Source: Perognathus longimembris pacificus (lineage: Eukaryota; Chordata; Mammalia; Rodentia; Heteromyidae). From it: a stretch of 64,000 nt of DNA. This document shows, one piece after another, positions 46,610 to 61,600 of the stretch; the first letter of the stretch is position 1, and each line of letters opens with the position of its first letter. The position numbers and the translations under genes were made by a program. Below the pieces are notes generated by a model, which was not told where the DNA came from, did not search any database, and saw only the letters and a program-made list of their open reading frames with translations. The stretch spans positions 52,431,398-52,495,397 of the forward strand of contig NC_063168.1 of assembly GCF_023159225.1 (NCBI RefSeq), read 5' to 3'.

Positions 46610-49600
46610 CACCATTGTTCTACTTTGACTTCATGCCAACATGGTTTTTATATTTAATATTGTTTATTTAAAAACCTGATTTTTACTCAGATTATGTTGG
46701 GCTTATTTGATAAAGATAGGAAACAAACTTATAACTACACGTAGTAATTTGCATATTTACACAGGTAAAATATTTTTAGAATGTTGCATCCCCAATCTTG
46801 CTTCTCAGCAAATAAAAACTGCATTGTTGCTCTGTGAAAAAAAAAAAAAGAAAGGGATGAGGAGGAGAGGAAGAGGAGGAGATGGAGGAGGGGGAGGAGG
46901 AGGGGAGGGGGAGGGGGAGGGAGGAGGGAGGGAGGAAGGAAAGAAGGAAGGAGTAAGAGATAAAGAGTGAAGAAGAAGGGAAAAGGAAGGAAGGAAAGAT
47001 GGAAAGAAAGAACAAGGTACTTCTGGTAAAGCTGTATCTGACAGTACATTCAATGTGAACCTCTGTTTTTAAATTATCTCAACACTCAGTCCATGTTTAT
47101 TGTCTTCAATAAAGTACAATTATTTTTCTGATTTTTACCTTTCTTTCAGGGGTTAGCAAATCAGTCATCAAGACAATGTCCATTATGGATTTTGAAAAGG
47201 TTAACCTTGACCTAATAGAGGCCTTATTAGAATGGATTGTGGATGGAAAACATTCCTACCCTCCAGGTAAGTGCTTCTTCACTCAGCCCTGATGAGCCAA
47301 TCCCTGACTATTTAAACCAGTGTTTTTTTGTTGTTGTTTTTTTTTTGTTGTTGTTGTTTTGCCAGCCCTGGGGCTTAGACTCGGCCTGAGCACTGTCCCT
47401 GGCTTCTTTTTCAAGGCTAGCACTCTACCACTTGAGCCACAGCTCCACTTCTGGCTTTTTCTATATATGTGGTGCTGAGGAATCGAACCCAGGGCTTCAA
47501 GTATACGAGGCAAGCACTCTACCACTAGGCCATATTCCCAGCCCAGTCCTGAGTGTTTGAATGACACAAAACTGTGAACATATAGCTATAGGGTAGTGGA
47601 ATTAAAAACCTGGGAATCTTGTAGCCCTCAATAATGTCCTTTTCTTTTTCTTTATTTCTGTTTTCTTGTTCATAAAATTAAGACTTAAAAAGTTCTATAA
47701 TAGATATAAAGCTATTCTAAATATTGTAAAAAAAAAAAAAAAAAAAAGGGCCTGGGGATGTAGCACAGTGGTAGAGTACTTGTTCAGCATGAGCCAAGCC
47801 CTGTGTTTAATATCCATTTGTGGGCTGGGAATATGGCCTAGTGGCAAGAATGTTTGCCTTGTATACATGAAGCCCTGGGTTCGATTCCCCAGCACCACAT
47901 GTACAGAAAATGGCCAGAAGTGGCACTGTGGCTCAAGTGGCAGAGTACTAGCCTTGAGCAAAAGGAAGCCAGGGACAGTGCTCAGGCCCTGAGTCCAAGC
48001 CCAGGACTGGCAAAAAAAAAAAATCCAGTTGTACACACACGCACACACATACACATACACACACACTACATTTTAAAAAGAAAGAAAACACAGTATCGAA
48101 CCATTTGTAAGTTCAAGCCCAGTAGATCCTTCCCTTAATAATGACAGCTCTATTTTGCTATTTTCACTGTTACTGCTGTTATTGTTATTGCTGCTGCTGC
48201 TGTTGCAATGTCCCAGAAAAATCACTGGCCCCCTTTATTCACTGGCTCCCCATCCACGGCCATGTTTACCTCCCTGTGGCCCTATATGCCACACTTCCTA
48301 CCTGACTCCTTCACATCACGAGGTGACTGCCAGGTGTCACCTCTGCAGACCACCTTCTCTGCCTTCTTCCCCTCTCCTGCTTACTCTATAATACCTCAAT
48401 ATGACTGAGACACTTAACCCATCTGAAATTATTGTTTTATTCACTGAGCATCTCCTTCAGTAGATTGCAAACTCCTTATGAAGAGAAATGTTTTGCCAAG
48501 TGCCAGTGTAATCCTAGCTACTCAAGGAGCTGAGATCTAAGGATCACAGTTCAAAGCCAACCCAAGAAGAAAAGTCTTATTTTGAATAACTAACAAAAAT
48601 CCAGAAGTACAGCTGTGGCTCAAGTGGTAAAGTGCTAGCTTTGAGCAAAAAAGCTTAGGCACAATACCCAGGTCCTAAGTTCAAACCCCAGGACCAGCAC
48701 ACACACAATAATAATAATAATAGAGATTTTACTCAATATTGTAGAATAGTGAGTGCTTGGAACATTTAGAGAGTAAATATTTGTTTCCTAAGTAAATGAA
48801 GGTCAGCAATGTTGGGTGATCATTGAATGTAGAGATAAATCACACAAAATGATACCCCCTGTGTAGTACTTCAGAGAAATGTGAATGACTGCCCTCTTCT
48901 GGCTAGATTTGATCATTCTTTTTTTTTTTGGCCAGTCCTGGGCCTTGGACTCAGGGCCTGAGCACTGTCCCTGGCTTCTTCCTGCTCAAGGCTAGCACTC
49001 TGTCACCTGAGCCACAGCGCCCCTTCTGGCCGTTTTCCATATATGTGGTGCTGGGGAACTGAGAGCTGCATGTTTAGGAGGCAAGCACTCTTGCCACTAG
49101 GCCATATTCCCAGCCCTAGATTTGATCATTCTGTAGTGTTTTCTAAAGAGACTTGTAACGAGATTTCTCTTCTCTTGACAAATAACCAGGTACATAATAC
49201 ATTATCAGTGAACTAGGAATTTTTTTTTTTTTTGCCAGTCCTGGGCCTTGAACTCAGGGCCTGAGCACTGTCCCTGGCTTCTTTTCGCTCAAGGCTAGCA
49301 CTCTGCCACTTGAGCCACAGCCCCACTTCTGGTGCTGGGGAATGGAACCCAGGGCTTCATGTATACAAGGCAAGCACTCTTGCTACTAGGCCATATTCCC
49401 AGCCCTGAACTGGGAATCTTATTTAATTCCAAAGGAAAACTTCCTGAGAGGGGGGAAAAAAAATTGATTATGGCAACCAAGAAAAATGATACAAAATTAC
49501 TTAACCAAATCAGAGTAAATAATATGATTAGAAAGTCAATGATGGTTTTGTGGATTTCAAAAATATCCCTGGTACAGGCACAAAAGCAATATACACAATT

Positions 49601-52600
49601 GTTTTTTCTATCTGGGTAGATTATTGTAACACATGTAAAATTTGTGGCGTTTTAGCCAAGAGGAGGGACAGGGTGCATAATGCAAAGAGTATGATCTGGG
49701 ACCTGACAAACTAGGTTTGTGTCAACATGCATGCTTGTCAAGTCTGCGACCTGGGCACATTATGGAGTCACTTGTCATGTGTCTGATGCCCTTATTCCTT
49801 CAGGATGTGTGAGGATCAAATGAGGAGATGTATGTGAACATTAATTTTATATACCTTGAGGAATTAAAAACAACCCTGCAAGATTGCATTCTACCTCTTC
49901 AGAGTCCCATTTCTGTAATCACTTAGATTTCTTGTGTATTTAGAGGAAATATGAACTAGGTAAATAATAGGTCATGAGTTCTATGTAAGGATATCCCTTT
50001 TTTTTTTCTTCTTTTCTTGGTGCCACTACTGGGGCTTGAACTGAAGGCTTGCTGCTCTCACTTAGCTTTTCTGCTCAAGGCTGGAGTCCTACTGCCACTT
50101 GAGTACAGCTAGCCTGGGCTACATAGAGAGACTCATCTACAAAAAATGTGGTTTTATCATTTTTTAATAATTTTTTTTGTGCGAGTCCTGGGATCTGAAC
50201 TTAGGCACTGTCCCTGAGCTTTTTTCTTTTTTGCTCAAGGCTAGCACTTTACCACTTGAACTACAGCTCCACTTCCAGATTTTTGGGTACTTAACTGGAA
50301 TCAGAGTCTCATGGATTTTCCTGACCTGAAGCACGATCCTTAGCATCCAGCCAGCCTTCTGAGTAGCTAGAATTATAGGTGTGAGCCGCCAGTGCCTGCT
50401 TGGATTTTATTATTAAGAGAGAAAATCCTCCAGTCTTCTACAGTTAGAAGGATCAGTCACCCTTTCTGTTTATTTGTTTTGTTTTTGTTGCCAGTCCTCG
50501 GCTTGGACTCAGGGCCTGAGCACTGTCCCTGGCTTCTTTTTGCTCAAGGCTAGCACTCTGCCACTTGAGCCACAGCGCCCCTTCTGGCTTTTATCTATAT
50601 ATGTGGTGCTGAGGAATCGAACCCAGGGTTTCATGTATAGGAGGCGAGCACTTTACCATTAGGCCATATTCCCAGCCCCACAGTCACCCTTTCTGTAGAA
50701 ACAGAATGTCAATGGCCAGTGAATTGAAGAGGTATTTTAAAATAGTTGGGATTCATACTATGGCTCAGTGGTAGAGTACTTGCCTAGCATGTGCAAGAAC
50801 CTGACTTGCATCCCAAGCACCACAAAAAAGAGAGAGAGAGAGAGAACCCTGTGCCCATGGCTCACACCTGTAATCCTAGCTACTCAGGAGGCTGAGACCT
50901 CAGGATTGCGATTTGAAGTCAGCCGAGGCTGGAAAGTCCGTGAGACTCTTCTCCACTTAACCACCAGACAACTGGAAGTAGAACTATGGCTCAAGTGGTG
51001 GAAGGCTAACCTTGAGTGCAAAAGCTCAAGGATAGTGCCCAGGCCCTGATGAGTTCAACCCCATGACCGACAAAAAACAAACAAAGAAACAAAAAACAGG
51101 AAGAGAGTTTATGTGATCATTTTTATTGGTTTTTTTTTACTGTTGTCTTTTTTTTTTTTTTCCTTTTGGCCAGTCCTTAGGCTTGAACTCAGGGCCTGGG
51201 CTCTCTCCCTAAGCCTCTTGGTGCTCGAGGCTAGCACTCTACCACATGAACCACAGCACCACGTCTGACTTTTGTCTGTTTATGTAGTACTGGGGAACTG
51301 AGCCCAGGGCTTCATGCATGCTAGGCAAGCACTTTGCCATTAAGTCACATTCCCAGCCATTACTTTTGTCTTTTGAGATAAGATCTATGTATCCCAGTCA
51401 GGCCTCTACTTATGTAGCCTAGTCTGGCCTCCGACTTGATCCTCCTGCCTCAACCTCCCAAGTTCTAGAATTACAGGCAAATACCGTCACACTCAGCTGC
51501 TAAAATGAAACTCAAGGCATTATACGCTTCCGCTTCTTAGTTTTTCCTATTGTAAAAGATAAAGCTATTCTATTTTGTCCTTACTAAATCAGAAGATTTT
51601 TTTTAAATGATCATTTTGTTGTTCATTTACATCTTGGGGGACTTAAAAAGAAATAATTTTTAAGTAGCTTAATAATCTACATTAACTTTTTCATTCATCT
51701 TCTGTTTCTTATTCTGTACCTAGGTGCTATACTTGTGTTTTTACCAGGACTAGCAGAAATCAAAATGCTCTATGAACAGCTGCAATCTAATTCTCTTTTC
51801 AACAACAGGCGTAGTAACCGGTAAGCAGTTGCTTCTCTCCATTGCATTTATTTGCAGAGATGAACATCCAGAAAGGTCTGTTTATGGTCCCTGCCTTCTT
51901 TCCACTCTGGAGTCACTCCTCAAGCATGGCTGTTTATGCCAGCTGGAAGCAGACAGGCCCTTTTGCTCCAGGAAATCTGTTATTCCATCCCAACAATAAA
52001 ACCTGTTTCTCAATCATGTAGCATAGTGACTCAGCAAATGTGCATGTCATTTCAGTTCCTACATTCCTGAGAAGGAAGGAAGGATGGGGACAAAGCCAGC
52101 ATAATACTGCCATATTGAGAAAAAAAATCTTTTTCATTTTTGCCAGTCCTAGGGCTTGGACTCAAGGCCTGAGCACACTGTCCCTGGCTTCTTTTGCTCA
52201 AGGCTAGCACTCTACCACTTGAGCCACAGCGCCACTTCTGACTTTTTCTCTTTATGTTGTGCTGAGGAATCGAACCCAGGGTTTCGTGCATGCTAGGCAA
52301 GCGTTCTACCACTGAGCCACCTTCCCAGCCCCAGAAAATCTTTTACATAGTAGCAAGCCTTGTCATTTTTCACATTGAAGAGGAAAACTAGCAAACAAAT
52401 AACACTCCCTGGAAGTGGAAGAATGAAATTTCTTAGCATACAGCAGTCTGACTGTCTCTGGACTTGAGAGAAAGCATATTGTTTTTATTTAGCTTGCTTT
52501 AACTTTAGTTGTAGAATACCTATTGTTTATTCCCGATTATATCCAAGCATTAACTCAGGGAACTGAGTACTCGGTAGGAATCACTATTGTGTAAGGATCA

Positions 52601-55600
52601 GAATCTTCCCACTTTGAAAAACTGAGCCTTGAGGACAGGTGCAGAGAAGTTGCTGATATTTAAAGTCATATTCTTAATTTTAATAGAAATTCACCCACTC
52701 AGTTTCAGTGCTTTCTGTCAGAACCCTTCCTGTATTTTTATTTCTTTTCCTGTGTTTTTATTTCCTTTCAGATGTGTGATTCACCCTCTCCACTCGTCTC
52801 TATCCAGTGAGGAACAGCAGGCTGTATTTGTAAAACCTCCAATAGGTGTAACTAAGATTATCATTTCCACCAACATCGCGGAGACATCCATAACTATTGA
52901 TGATGTTGTCTATGTCATTGATTCTGGAAAGATGAAAGAAAAGAGGTATTGATTTGGTGAAGTAATAGAGGGAAGGATGCCTTGTTTAGGATACCATGAC
53001 GACAAATGGTTAATACTAAGGTACACAGGTGGCTGTTTATTTTATTGTATTGTATTTTATTTGCCTGTCCTGGGGCTTGGACTCAGGGCCTAGGCATGAT
53101 CCCTGAGCTTCTTTTGCTCAAGGCTAGCATTCTACCACTTGAGCCACAGCATCACTTCTGGCTTTTTCTGGTTATGTGGTGTGGAGTCAAACACAGGATT
53201 TCATGCACTACCACTAAGCCACATTCCTAGCCACGAGTGGCTGTTTAAAGAAATCTGTTTTTTGTGCTGGTACTAGGGCTTGAACTCAGGACCTGAGAGC
53301 TGTCCCTTAGCTTGATTACTTAGACTAGTGCTCTACCACTCTAGCCACAGCTCTATTTCTGGCTTTTCTGTGGTTAATTGGAGATAAGGGTCTCATAGAC
53401 TTTCCTGCCTGGGCTGGCTTTGAACCTTGATCTTCACATCTCAGCCTGTTGAGTAGCTAGAATTATAGGTGTGAGCCACTGGCACCAGTTAAAGAAATAT
53501 TTTATGAGAACTATATGTGGATGTATGAGCCAGGACCCTAAATCTAAAGTCAAACAAGATGTCAAGTTTAAAGCTTTATCTTCTTTCTTCTCATTTCCCA
53601 TATGATTTTGCATGTTGTTGGATGAAAAAGAATTGACCACAGAAAATGTAGGTCATGGTAAAGATACCGTTGAAACCCTCAATCAAGCACCAGTGGCTCA
53701 CACTTGTAATACTAGCTATTCAGGGGACAGAGATCTGAGGATCACAGTTTGAAGCCATCTTGAACAGAAAAAAATCTATGAGACTCTTATCTGCAGTTAT
53801 CTTCCAGCAAAAAGCCAGAAGTGGAGCTGTGGTTCAAGTGGTAGAGTGCTAGCCTTAAGTGAGACCTTGAGGCCCTGAGTTCAAGCCCCAGTACTGGCAC
53901 TAAGGAAAAAAAGGAGTAAGAAGTACTCACTTGCTGTTCCTACCAGGAAGTCAGCTGTCCTGGAACTCACAGGACATCTTGTCCTGTAGAAGTAAGGTGG
54001 TTAAACTGGGTGTGGGTGACTCACACACTACTCAGGAATCGGAGATCTGAGGATCGTGGTTCAAAGCCAGCCTGGGCAGGAAAGTTTCTGAGACTCTTAT
54101 CTCCAATTAACCATCAAAATACTGGAAGTGGCACTGTGGCCCAAAGTAGTAGAGCACTAGCCTTGAGCCCAGGCAAGTGTTAACTATTTCCTTTTCTTTC
54201 ATAGATATGATGCCAGCAAAGGGATGGAAAGTCTAGAGGATACTTTTGTTTCTCAAGCCAATGCGCTACAAAGAAAAGGTCGGGCAGGCCGTGTTGCATC
54301 AGGGGTCTGCTTCCATTTATTCACAAGCCATCACTATAGCCACCAGCTTTTAAAGCAGCAGCTACCAGAAATACAGAGAGTGCCATTGGAGCAGCTGTGT
54401 CTAAGGTTACAATGGTTTTTACTTTTTTTTTTTTTTTTTTTACTTGCCAGTTCTGGGGCTTAAACTCAGGGCTGGAGCACTGTCTGAGCTGCTTTTGCTC
54501 AAGGCTAGCACCCTACCACTTGAGCCACAGCACCACTTCTGGCTTTTTCTGGTTATATGGTAGTGAGGAACTGAACCCAGGGCTTCATGCATGCCAGGCA
54601 AGCACTCATCCCCAGCCCACATGTTTACTTTTATAGTTGCTTCCATGTTTCTCAGCCTCTTTTTTTTTTTTTTTTTGACAGTCATGGGCCTTGAACTCAG
54701 GGCCTGAGCACTGTCCCTGGCTTCTTTTTGCTCAAGGCTAGCACTCTGCCACTTGAGCCACAGCACCACCTTCTGGCCATTTTCTATATGTGTGGTGCTA
54801 GGGAATCGAACCCAGGGCTTCATGTATACGAGGCAAACACTCTTTCCACTAGGCCATATTCCCAGCCCTTCTCACCCTATTTAAGTTGCGTGGTTTTTTT
54901 TTTCCTAGCAGAAGACATTCCTCTAAGAATAGACTTAGTTGAACCAGGCACCAGTGGCTCATGCCTTTAAGCCTGCCTACTTAGTATGCTGAGATCTGAG
55001 GATAGAGGTTTGAAGTCAACCCAGGCAGAGAAGCCAATGAGACTCTTATCTTCATTTAACCAGCAACAAGCCAAAAATGGAAGTGTGGCTTGAGTGATAG
55101 GACTTGAACTTGGGGCCTGGGTGCTGTCCTGTAGCTTTTTTTTTTTTTTGGCCAGTCCTGGGCCTTGGACTCAGGGCCTGAGCACTGTCCCTGGCTTCTT
55201 CCCGCTCAAGGCTAGCACTCTGCCACTTGAGCCACAGCGCGGCTTCTGGCCATTTTCTGTATATGTGGTGCTGGGGAATCGAACCTAGGGCCTCGTGTAT
55301 CCGAGGCAGGCACTCTTGCCACTAGGCTATATCCCCAGCCCCTGTCCTGTAGCTTTTTATTAAAACTCAAGGTCTTGCACTCTCCTTGGCTTTTTTGCTC
55401 AAGGCTGGCACTTGAGCCACAGGATCACAGGTGTGAGCCCCCAATGCCTGGCAAGAATTTTATTCTGATTACAAATAAGTTTCAACTATGAAAACTCTGA
55501 AGTGTATTGCTAAGAAAACTAGAGGACATGAGTGCCAGCATACTGTGTTTGGGACTGATGGCACATTTCTGTAATTCAGACACTAAGGTAAAGGCAGGAG

Positions 55601-58600
55601 GTGGGTTTGAAGCTACCTTGGACTACATAAAAGACTTTGTCTCACAAAAAAAAAAAAAACTCACAAAAATATTGGCATTGTTTGGTTTATAAAAGCATGT
55701 ATCTGGGAAGCATGGATCTGTAAATCGCCCCTACTGAAGAAAGAGATTATTCTATATCAATCCAGCAGAGATTAAAAAAGAAAGAGGAAAAACAATTCAT
55801 AGAGTATTCTTTGGTTTTCTTTTTTTAGGATTAAAATTTTAGAGATGTTTAGCGCTCATAATCTCCAATCTGTGTTCTCTCGGCTCATTGAACCTCCACA
55901 CCCTGATTCTCTTCGTGCCTCAAAAATACGATTACGAGACTTGGGAGCCTTAACTCCAGATGAAGTACTCACCCCTCTTGGCTATCACTTGGCCTCTCTG
56001 CCCGTGGATGTGAGAATTGGAAAGCTGATGCTGTTTGGCTCTATCTTCCGCTGTCTGGACCCTGCACTCACCATTGCTGCCAGCCTTGCCTTTAAGTCTC
56101 CTTTTGTAAGTAAACAACATGCATATAAACTGCAGTTGGTGCCCTAAGCTCTCTAATGGAGCCCTGGGGGGCTAACATGGTGTGCGAACCCCCGAAAATG
56201 TACTTGAGATAAGTTTTTCAGGACATGATATTTTTTTCTCAAAGAGATTCATGCCCCAAATAATGACTAAGAACTAGAGATGAGCTTATTAAAAATGCTT
56301 TTTACTATATCTGCTATACTTAATTTAGAAAAATTTAAAGATGGAAACTGGCAAAAAAAAAAAAAAAAAAAGTACTGAGGGGCTGGGAATATGGCCTAGT
56401 GGCAAGAGTGTTCGCCTCGTATTCATGAAGCTCTGGGTTCAATTCCTCAGCCCCACATATATAGAAAAGGCCAGAAGTGGTGCTGTGGCTCAAGAGGTAA
56501 AGTGCTAGCCTTGAGCAAAAAGAAGCCAGGGACAGTGCTCAGGCCCTAAGTCCAAGGCCCAGGACTAGCAAAAATAATAATAATAATAATAATACTATAC
56601 TTGATTTTACAATAAAATTATTGAACCAGGTTAGCATTATTGAAATATGAGTCATGTAATTCAGTCATTTAAAGCATACAATTCAGTAGTTTTTTTTTGG
56701 CCAGTCCTGGGGCTTGGACTCAGGGCCTGAGCACTGTCCCTGGCTTCTTTTTGCTCAAGGCTAGCACTCTGCCACTTGAGCCACAGCGCCACTTCTGGCC
56801 ATTTTCTGTATATGTGGTGCTGGGGAATCGAACCCAGGGCCTCAGGTATATGAGGCAGGCACTCTTGCCACTAGGCCATGTCCCCAGCCCCAATTCAGTA
56901 GTTTTTTAAGGGTCTATGGTTTAGCTCAGAGGTAGAGCCCTTGCCTAGCATACTTGAGGCACCTCTCATCAGTCCCCAAAAACAAAAAAGGAAGGAAACC
57001 TCTTCACTATCTCTCCTATGGCCATTTGTTAAGATTTTTTTGTTGTTGTTGTTTTGCCAGTCCTGGGCCTTGGACCCCGGGCCTGAGCACTGTCCCTGGC
57101 TTCTTTTTGCTCAAGGCTAGCACTCTGCCACTTGAGCCACAGCGCCACTTCTGGCCATTTTCTGTATATGTGGTGCTGGGGAATCGAACCCAGGGCTTCA
57201 TGTATATGAGGCAAGCACTCTTGCCACTAGGCCATATTCCCAGCCCCAATTTGTTAAGATTTTATGGAGGATTTTTGCATCTTGAGTATGTACTCAAGAG
57301 ATCAAGAGATCTTGGTATGGGGGCTGGGATATGGCCTAGTGGCAAGAGTGCCTGCCTCATATACATGAGGCCCTGGGTTCGATTCCCCAGCACCACATAT
57401 ACAGAAAATGGCCAGAAGTGGCGCTGTGGCTCAAGTGGCAGAGTGCTAGCCTTGAGCAAAAAAGAAGCCAGGGACAGTGCTCAGGCCCTGAGTCCAAGCC
57501 CCAGGACTGGCCAAAAAAAAAAAAAAGAGAGAGAGATCTTGGTATGTACTTTTCTCTTGTTTTGATGTTTTCAGTATTAATAATTGGCCCTATTGAATAA
57601 ATTCCTTTCTCTTCTATTTTTGGGGAAGTTTCTGTGAAGAAGTTTTTGTTTTGTTTTTTAATCTTTTAAAGGTTGAGTAGAAGTCAGTGGTAAAGACAGA
57701 CAGGCCTAGGAAGTTTGTTGGGTAGTATTTGTTTATTAATGTTACTAATTCAACCTCTTCATTTTTTCTTGGGTCTCTGAGTCAATTTTGTTAGTATTTT
57801 TCTAGGAATTTGTGTATTTTAGCTTATTTAACTCATTAGCATGAGATTATTCATAGTATCTCAAGCTAGAGTATACTTTGTTCCACACAAAATCCTTTCT
57901 TTCCCAAGGCAGAGCTGGCATCAGCAATAGCAAAATGCCATTTGAAATGTGTCATTCAATCCAGTTTTCCCTCATTTAGGTGTCTCCCTGGGATAAAAAA
58001 GAGGAAGCAAACCAGAAAAAGCTGGAATTTGCATTTGCCAACAGTGATTATTTGGCTCTTCTACGAGCATATAAGGTAAGATGACCTCATAGCTTAGGTC
58101 TACTACCAGAGTTGCTGAGTCAGAGTAACTTCAGTTTGATTTTCTCCAAAATGTAGGGATGGCAGCTGAGTACAAAAGAAGGTGCGCGTGCAAGTTATAA
58201 TTACTGCAGGCAGAACTTCTTATCAGGAAGAGTGCTGCAGGTGAATTGTTTCTGATCAGTTTGTTTTCAATTATTTTTCACTATGGTCCTTCCCAGAGGG
58301 TATTTACAACTGCACCTTGCTTGTTCTGTCCTGACATTGAAAATGTTATTCCTGGAATGTGCTGGCTTGCCCAGCTGTGCAGAGCAGAATCCTGAGCTAT
58401 GCCATCAGGCTTTCTGTGCCAAAACTTCTCCCTAGCCTGTTTTTCTTTGCTGGTGAATAGAATATGAGCACAGTAGAGATTACTGCTTAGTAGAAGTCAG
58501 TTTCTCAGTAACTGTACCAGATATTCTTAATCAGGATCCATAATCCCTTGAAATTGTAATCAGAGTTATGTGCTTATATGTAGTGCATTATTCTCAAGAA

Positions 58601-61600
58601 GAAAGGTCATAGCTGCTGGGCATTGGTGGCTCATGCCTGTAATTCTAGCTACTCAGGAGGCTGAGATTTTTGGATCGCAGTTCAAAGCCAGCCCAGACAG
58701 GAAAGTCCCTGAGACTCTTATCTCCTATTAACCAACAGAAAACAGGAAGTGGCACTGCGGCTCAAGTGGTAGTGCTAGAAGAGCTCAGGGACAGCACCCA
58801 GGCCCAGAGTTCAAGCCCTACAACCAAATTAAGAAAGATCATAGCTCTTGCCAGATTATTGAGGTCTGTGACCATCTCTAGCACATCCCTCCCACCCCAA
58901 AATCAAAGAACACTGAGCCAGATCTTCTTTGTTAATTTTTTTTTAGGTCCATCAGAACCTACTTAGTCTGTTCTGTCAGTAGTGAGTGTGCAGGAGAGAA
59001 AGGTTCCTTGTCTTCCGCTTAATGACAGGCAGTCCTCTGCCATGTCCTTGTTTGCGGCGTGTGTGTGTGCGTGTGTGCGCACGTGTACCTGTACTAGGGC
59101 TTGAACTCAGGGCCTTGGGCTCAGGCTTGGCCTTTTTGCTCAAATCTGGCATTCTACCACCTAAGCCACATTTCTACTTTCTTCATGCTTTTTCTTCTTT
59201 CAGGAAATGGCCAGCCTTAAACGACAATTCACTGAACTCTTATCAGATATAGGGTTTGCCAAAGAGGGACTCAGAGCAAGAGAAATTGAGAAGAGGGCCC
59301 AAGGAGGAGATGGAGTCCTAGATTCCACGGGAGAGGAGGTAAGGAAGATGTTACCTCTTACTTCCCCTTAAGTTGCACAGAAATAAAACAGGAGCTCAAG
59401 AACTCTTGTGGATGCCCTTCACTTAAAGTCCAGTGACCACAGGGCTAGGGTTATTGATTGATTGATTGGTGCTGTTACTGGGGCTTGAAGTCAGGAGCTA
59501 GGTACTGTCCCTGAGCCTTTGTGCTCAAACCTAGTGCTCCACCACTTGGAGCCATAGCTTTCCTTTCAGCTGTTTTTGGTTTGTTTGTTTTTTTTTGTTT
59601 TTTTGCCATTCCTGGGCCTTGGACTCAGGGCCTGAGCACTGTCCCTGGCTTCTTTTTGCTCAAGGCTAGCACTCTACCACTTGAGCCACAGCACCACTTC
59701 CGGCTTTTTCTATATATGTGGTGCTGAGGAATTGAACCCAGGGCTTCATGTATACGAGGCGAATGCTTTACCACTAGGCCATATTCTCAGCCCCTTTCAG
59801 CTGTTTTTGCTAGTGAATTCTCTAAGATTCTCATGGGTTTTCTTTGCCTGGGCTGACTTTGAACCCTGCTCCTTAGATCTTGGCTTCCTATGTAGCTGGG
59901 ATCACAGTTGGAGCCATTGGCACCCAGAGATAGTGACATTATTGAGTTTCCTCTTTCCACAAATATGTTAGCTGACACAAGAGAATAGCAGAGCTCTTCT
60001 GTTTGTTGTTACTGTTGCTTTTAAGTTTCATAATGGCTTTTTGGGGGGGGGGGCAGTCGTGGGCCTTGGACTCAGGGCCTGAGCACTGTCCCTGGCTTCT
60101 TTTTGCTTAAGGCTAGCACTGTACCACTTGAGCCACAGCGCCACTTCTGGCCATTTTCTATATATGTGGTGCTGGGGAATCGAACCCAGGGCTTCATGTA
60201 TACAAGGCAAACACTCTTGCCACTAGTCATAATGGCTTTTGATACATTCACAAAGGTAGAATAGACTTTCTAGTGATGCTCTTTCAAATGAGGTCAGCCA
60301 TTTTCAAACCACAGTCTTTTGTACAATTGCAGGAGAACACCCTTTTACAGTGAACCTGATACATCTGGTCAGAAAGCAATTAGTATGCCAGGTGCCAGTG
60401 GTGAATGCCTGTAATCCTATATATTCAGTAGCCTGAGATCTGCGGGTCATGATTTGAAGCTAGTCCCAGAAGGAAAGTCTGTAAGACTCTTCTCTCCAAT
60501 TAACCAGCAAAATACCAGAAGTGGTGCTGTGGTTCAAGTGGTAGAGCACTAACCTTGAGTGAAAAAGCTAAGGGACAGTGCCCTGAGTTTAAGCCCCAGT
60601 ACTAGGACCAAAAAATAAAAAGCAACTAGTAGTTTCTAGAGATTCTGAACATCTCTCCACTGAGGTTTAACCACACTAGCTTTCCTTTACTTTTTTCAAC
60701 CTACTAAAAAAGAGAGGTTTACTCAGCTCCTAGTTTTGGAGGTTCAGAGTCATGTATCCCCACGCCTCTGGTGAGGGCCCTTTTGCTATAGCACAGCAGG
60801 AACACTGGCTTTGCAAAGATTTTGGGTCCTATGTGACTATGGCTTAAAAGATTTATTTTGTACTTATTACAAAGAGATAGAAAACAAACGAGATGGGGCT
60901 GGGAATATGGCCTAGTGGCAAGAGTGCTTGCCTCCTATACACGAAGCCCTGGGTTCGATTCCCCAGCACCACATATACAGAAAATGGCCAGAGGTGGTGC
61001 TGTGGCTCAAGTGGCAGAGTGCTAGCCTTGAGCAAAAAGAAGCCAGGGACAGTGCTCAGGCCTTGAGTCCAAGGCCCAGGACTGGCAAAAAAGAAAAAAA
61101 AAAGATGTAATAGTACATACCAAGGCATGAGCAGAAGTCGCTACATTAGTTGGCAAAATAGCTTACAAGATTAACCCTGTATTTCTCTTGTAGGCAAACT
61201 CAAATGCTGAGAACCACAAGCTGATATCAGCAGTGCTATGTGCTGCTCTGTATCCAAATGTAGTACAGGTAAAGGACATTTTTTCTGAATCTTCCTTCTT
61301 CTTGGTTGATTTGTAACTGAGAAATTAACATAAGGTTTGCTCATTAGTCATCTTAAAGGGATACATACTTACGTATATGTGTATACATATATTTAGTATA
61401 TATTTCCATAGTTTTCTTTCAGTCTGTATAGATATATTACTCAAGGACACATTATTATTTAAAATCAGGTACTTTTTAATCCTCCAGTTATTACTTCCTG
61501 AAATTTAAGTGGGCCTATAGCTCACTTTACTAGACAACCTGAATATAATTATCCTTCTGTATTAGGTAGAAATTTGATTCCACTAGTTTTCCTAATACCC

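Larger units (their letters stand above)
42471..47149 (+). other. DHX57 intron 12
   Basis: Longest intron after exon 5, 4.7 kb. MIR-like sequence at 42685-42860, antisense B1 at 43110-43215. 44230-44640 and 44890-45225 are unrecognised. Confidence 0.75.
47267..51723 (+). other. DHX57 intron 13
   Basis: 4.5 kb; SINE-rich. An interrupted CTG/TTG run at 48170-48207. 51500-51723 unique. Confidence 0.8.

Noticed and set aside
46735..47053. Pro/Ser- and Glu/Gly-rich frames of about 80-104 codons
   Set aside because: Translations of the GGA purine tract; low-complexity only.
56954..57565. 203-codon frame in intron 17
   Set aside because: It is made of two SINE copies read through. The same peptide words recur in dozens of other SINE copies in the window.
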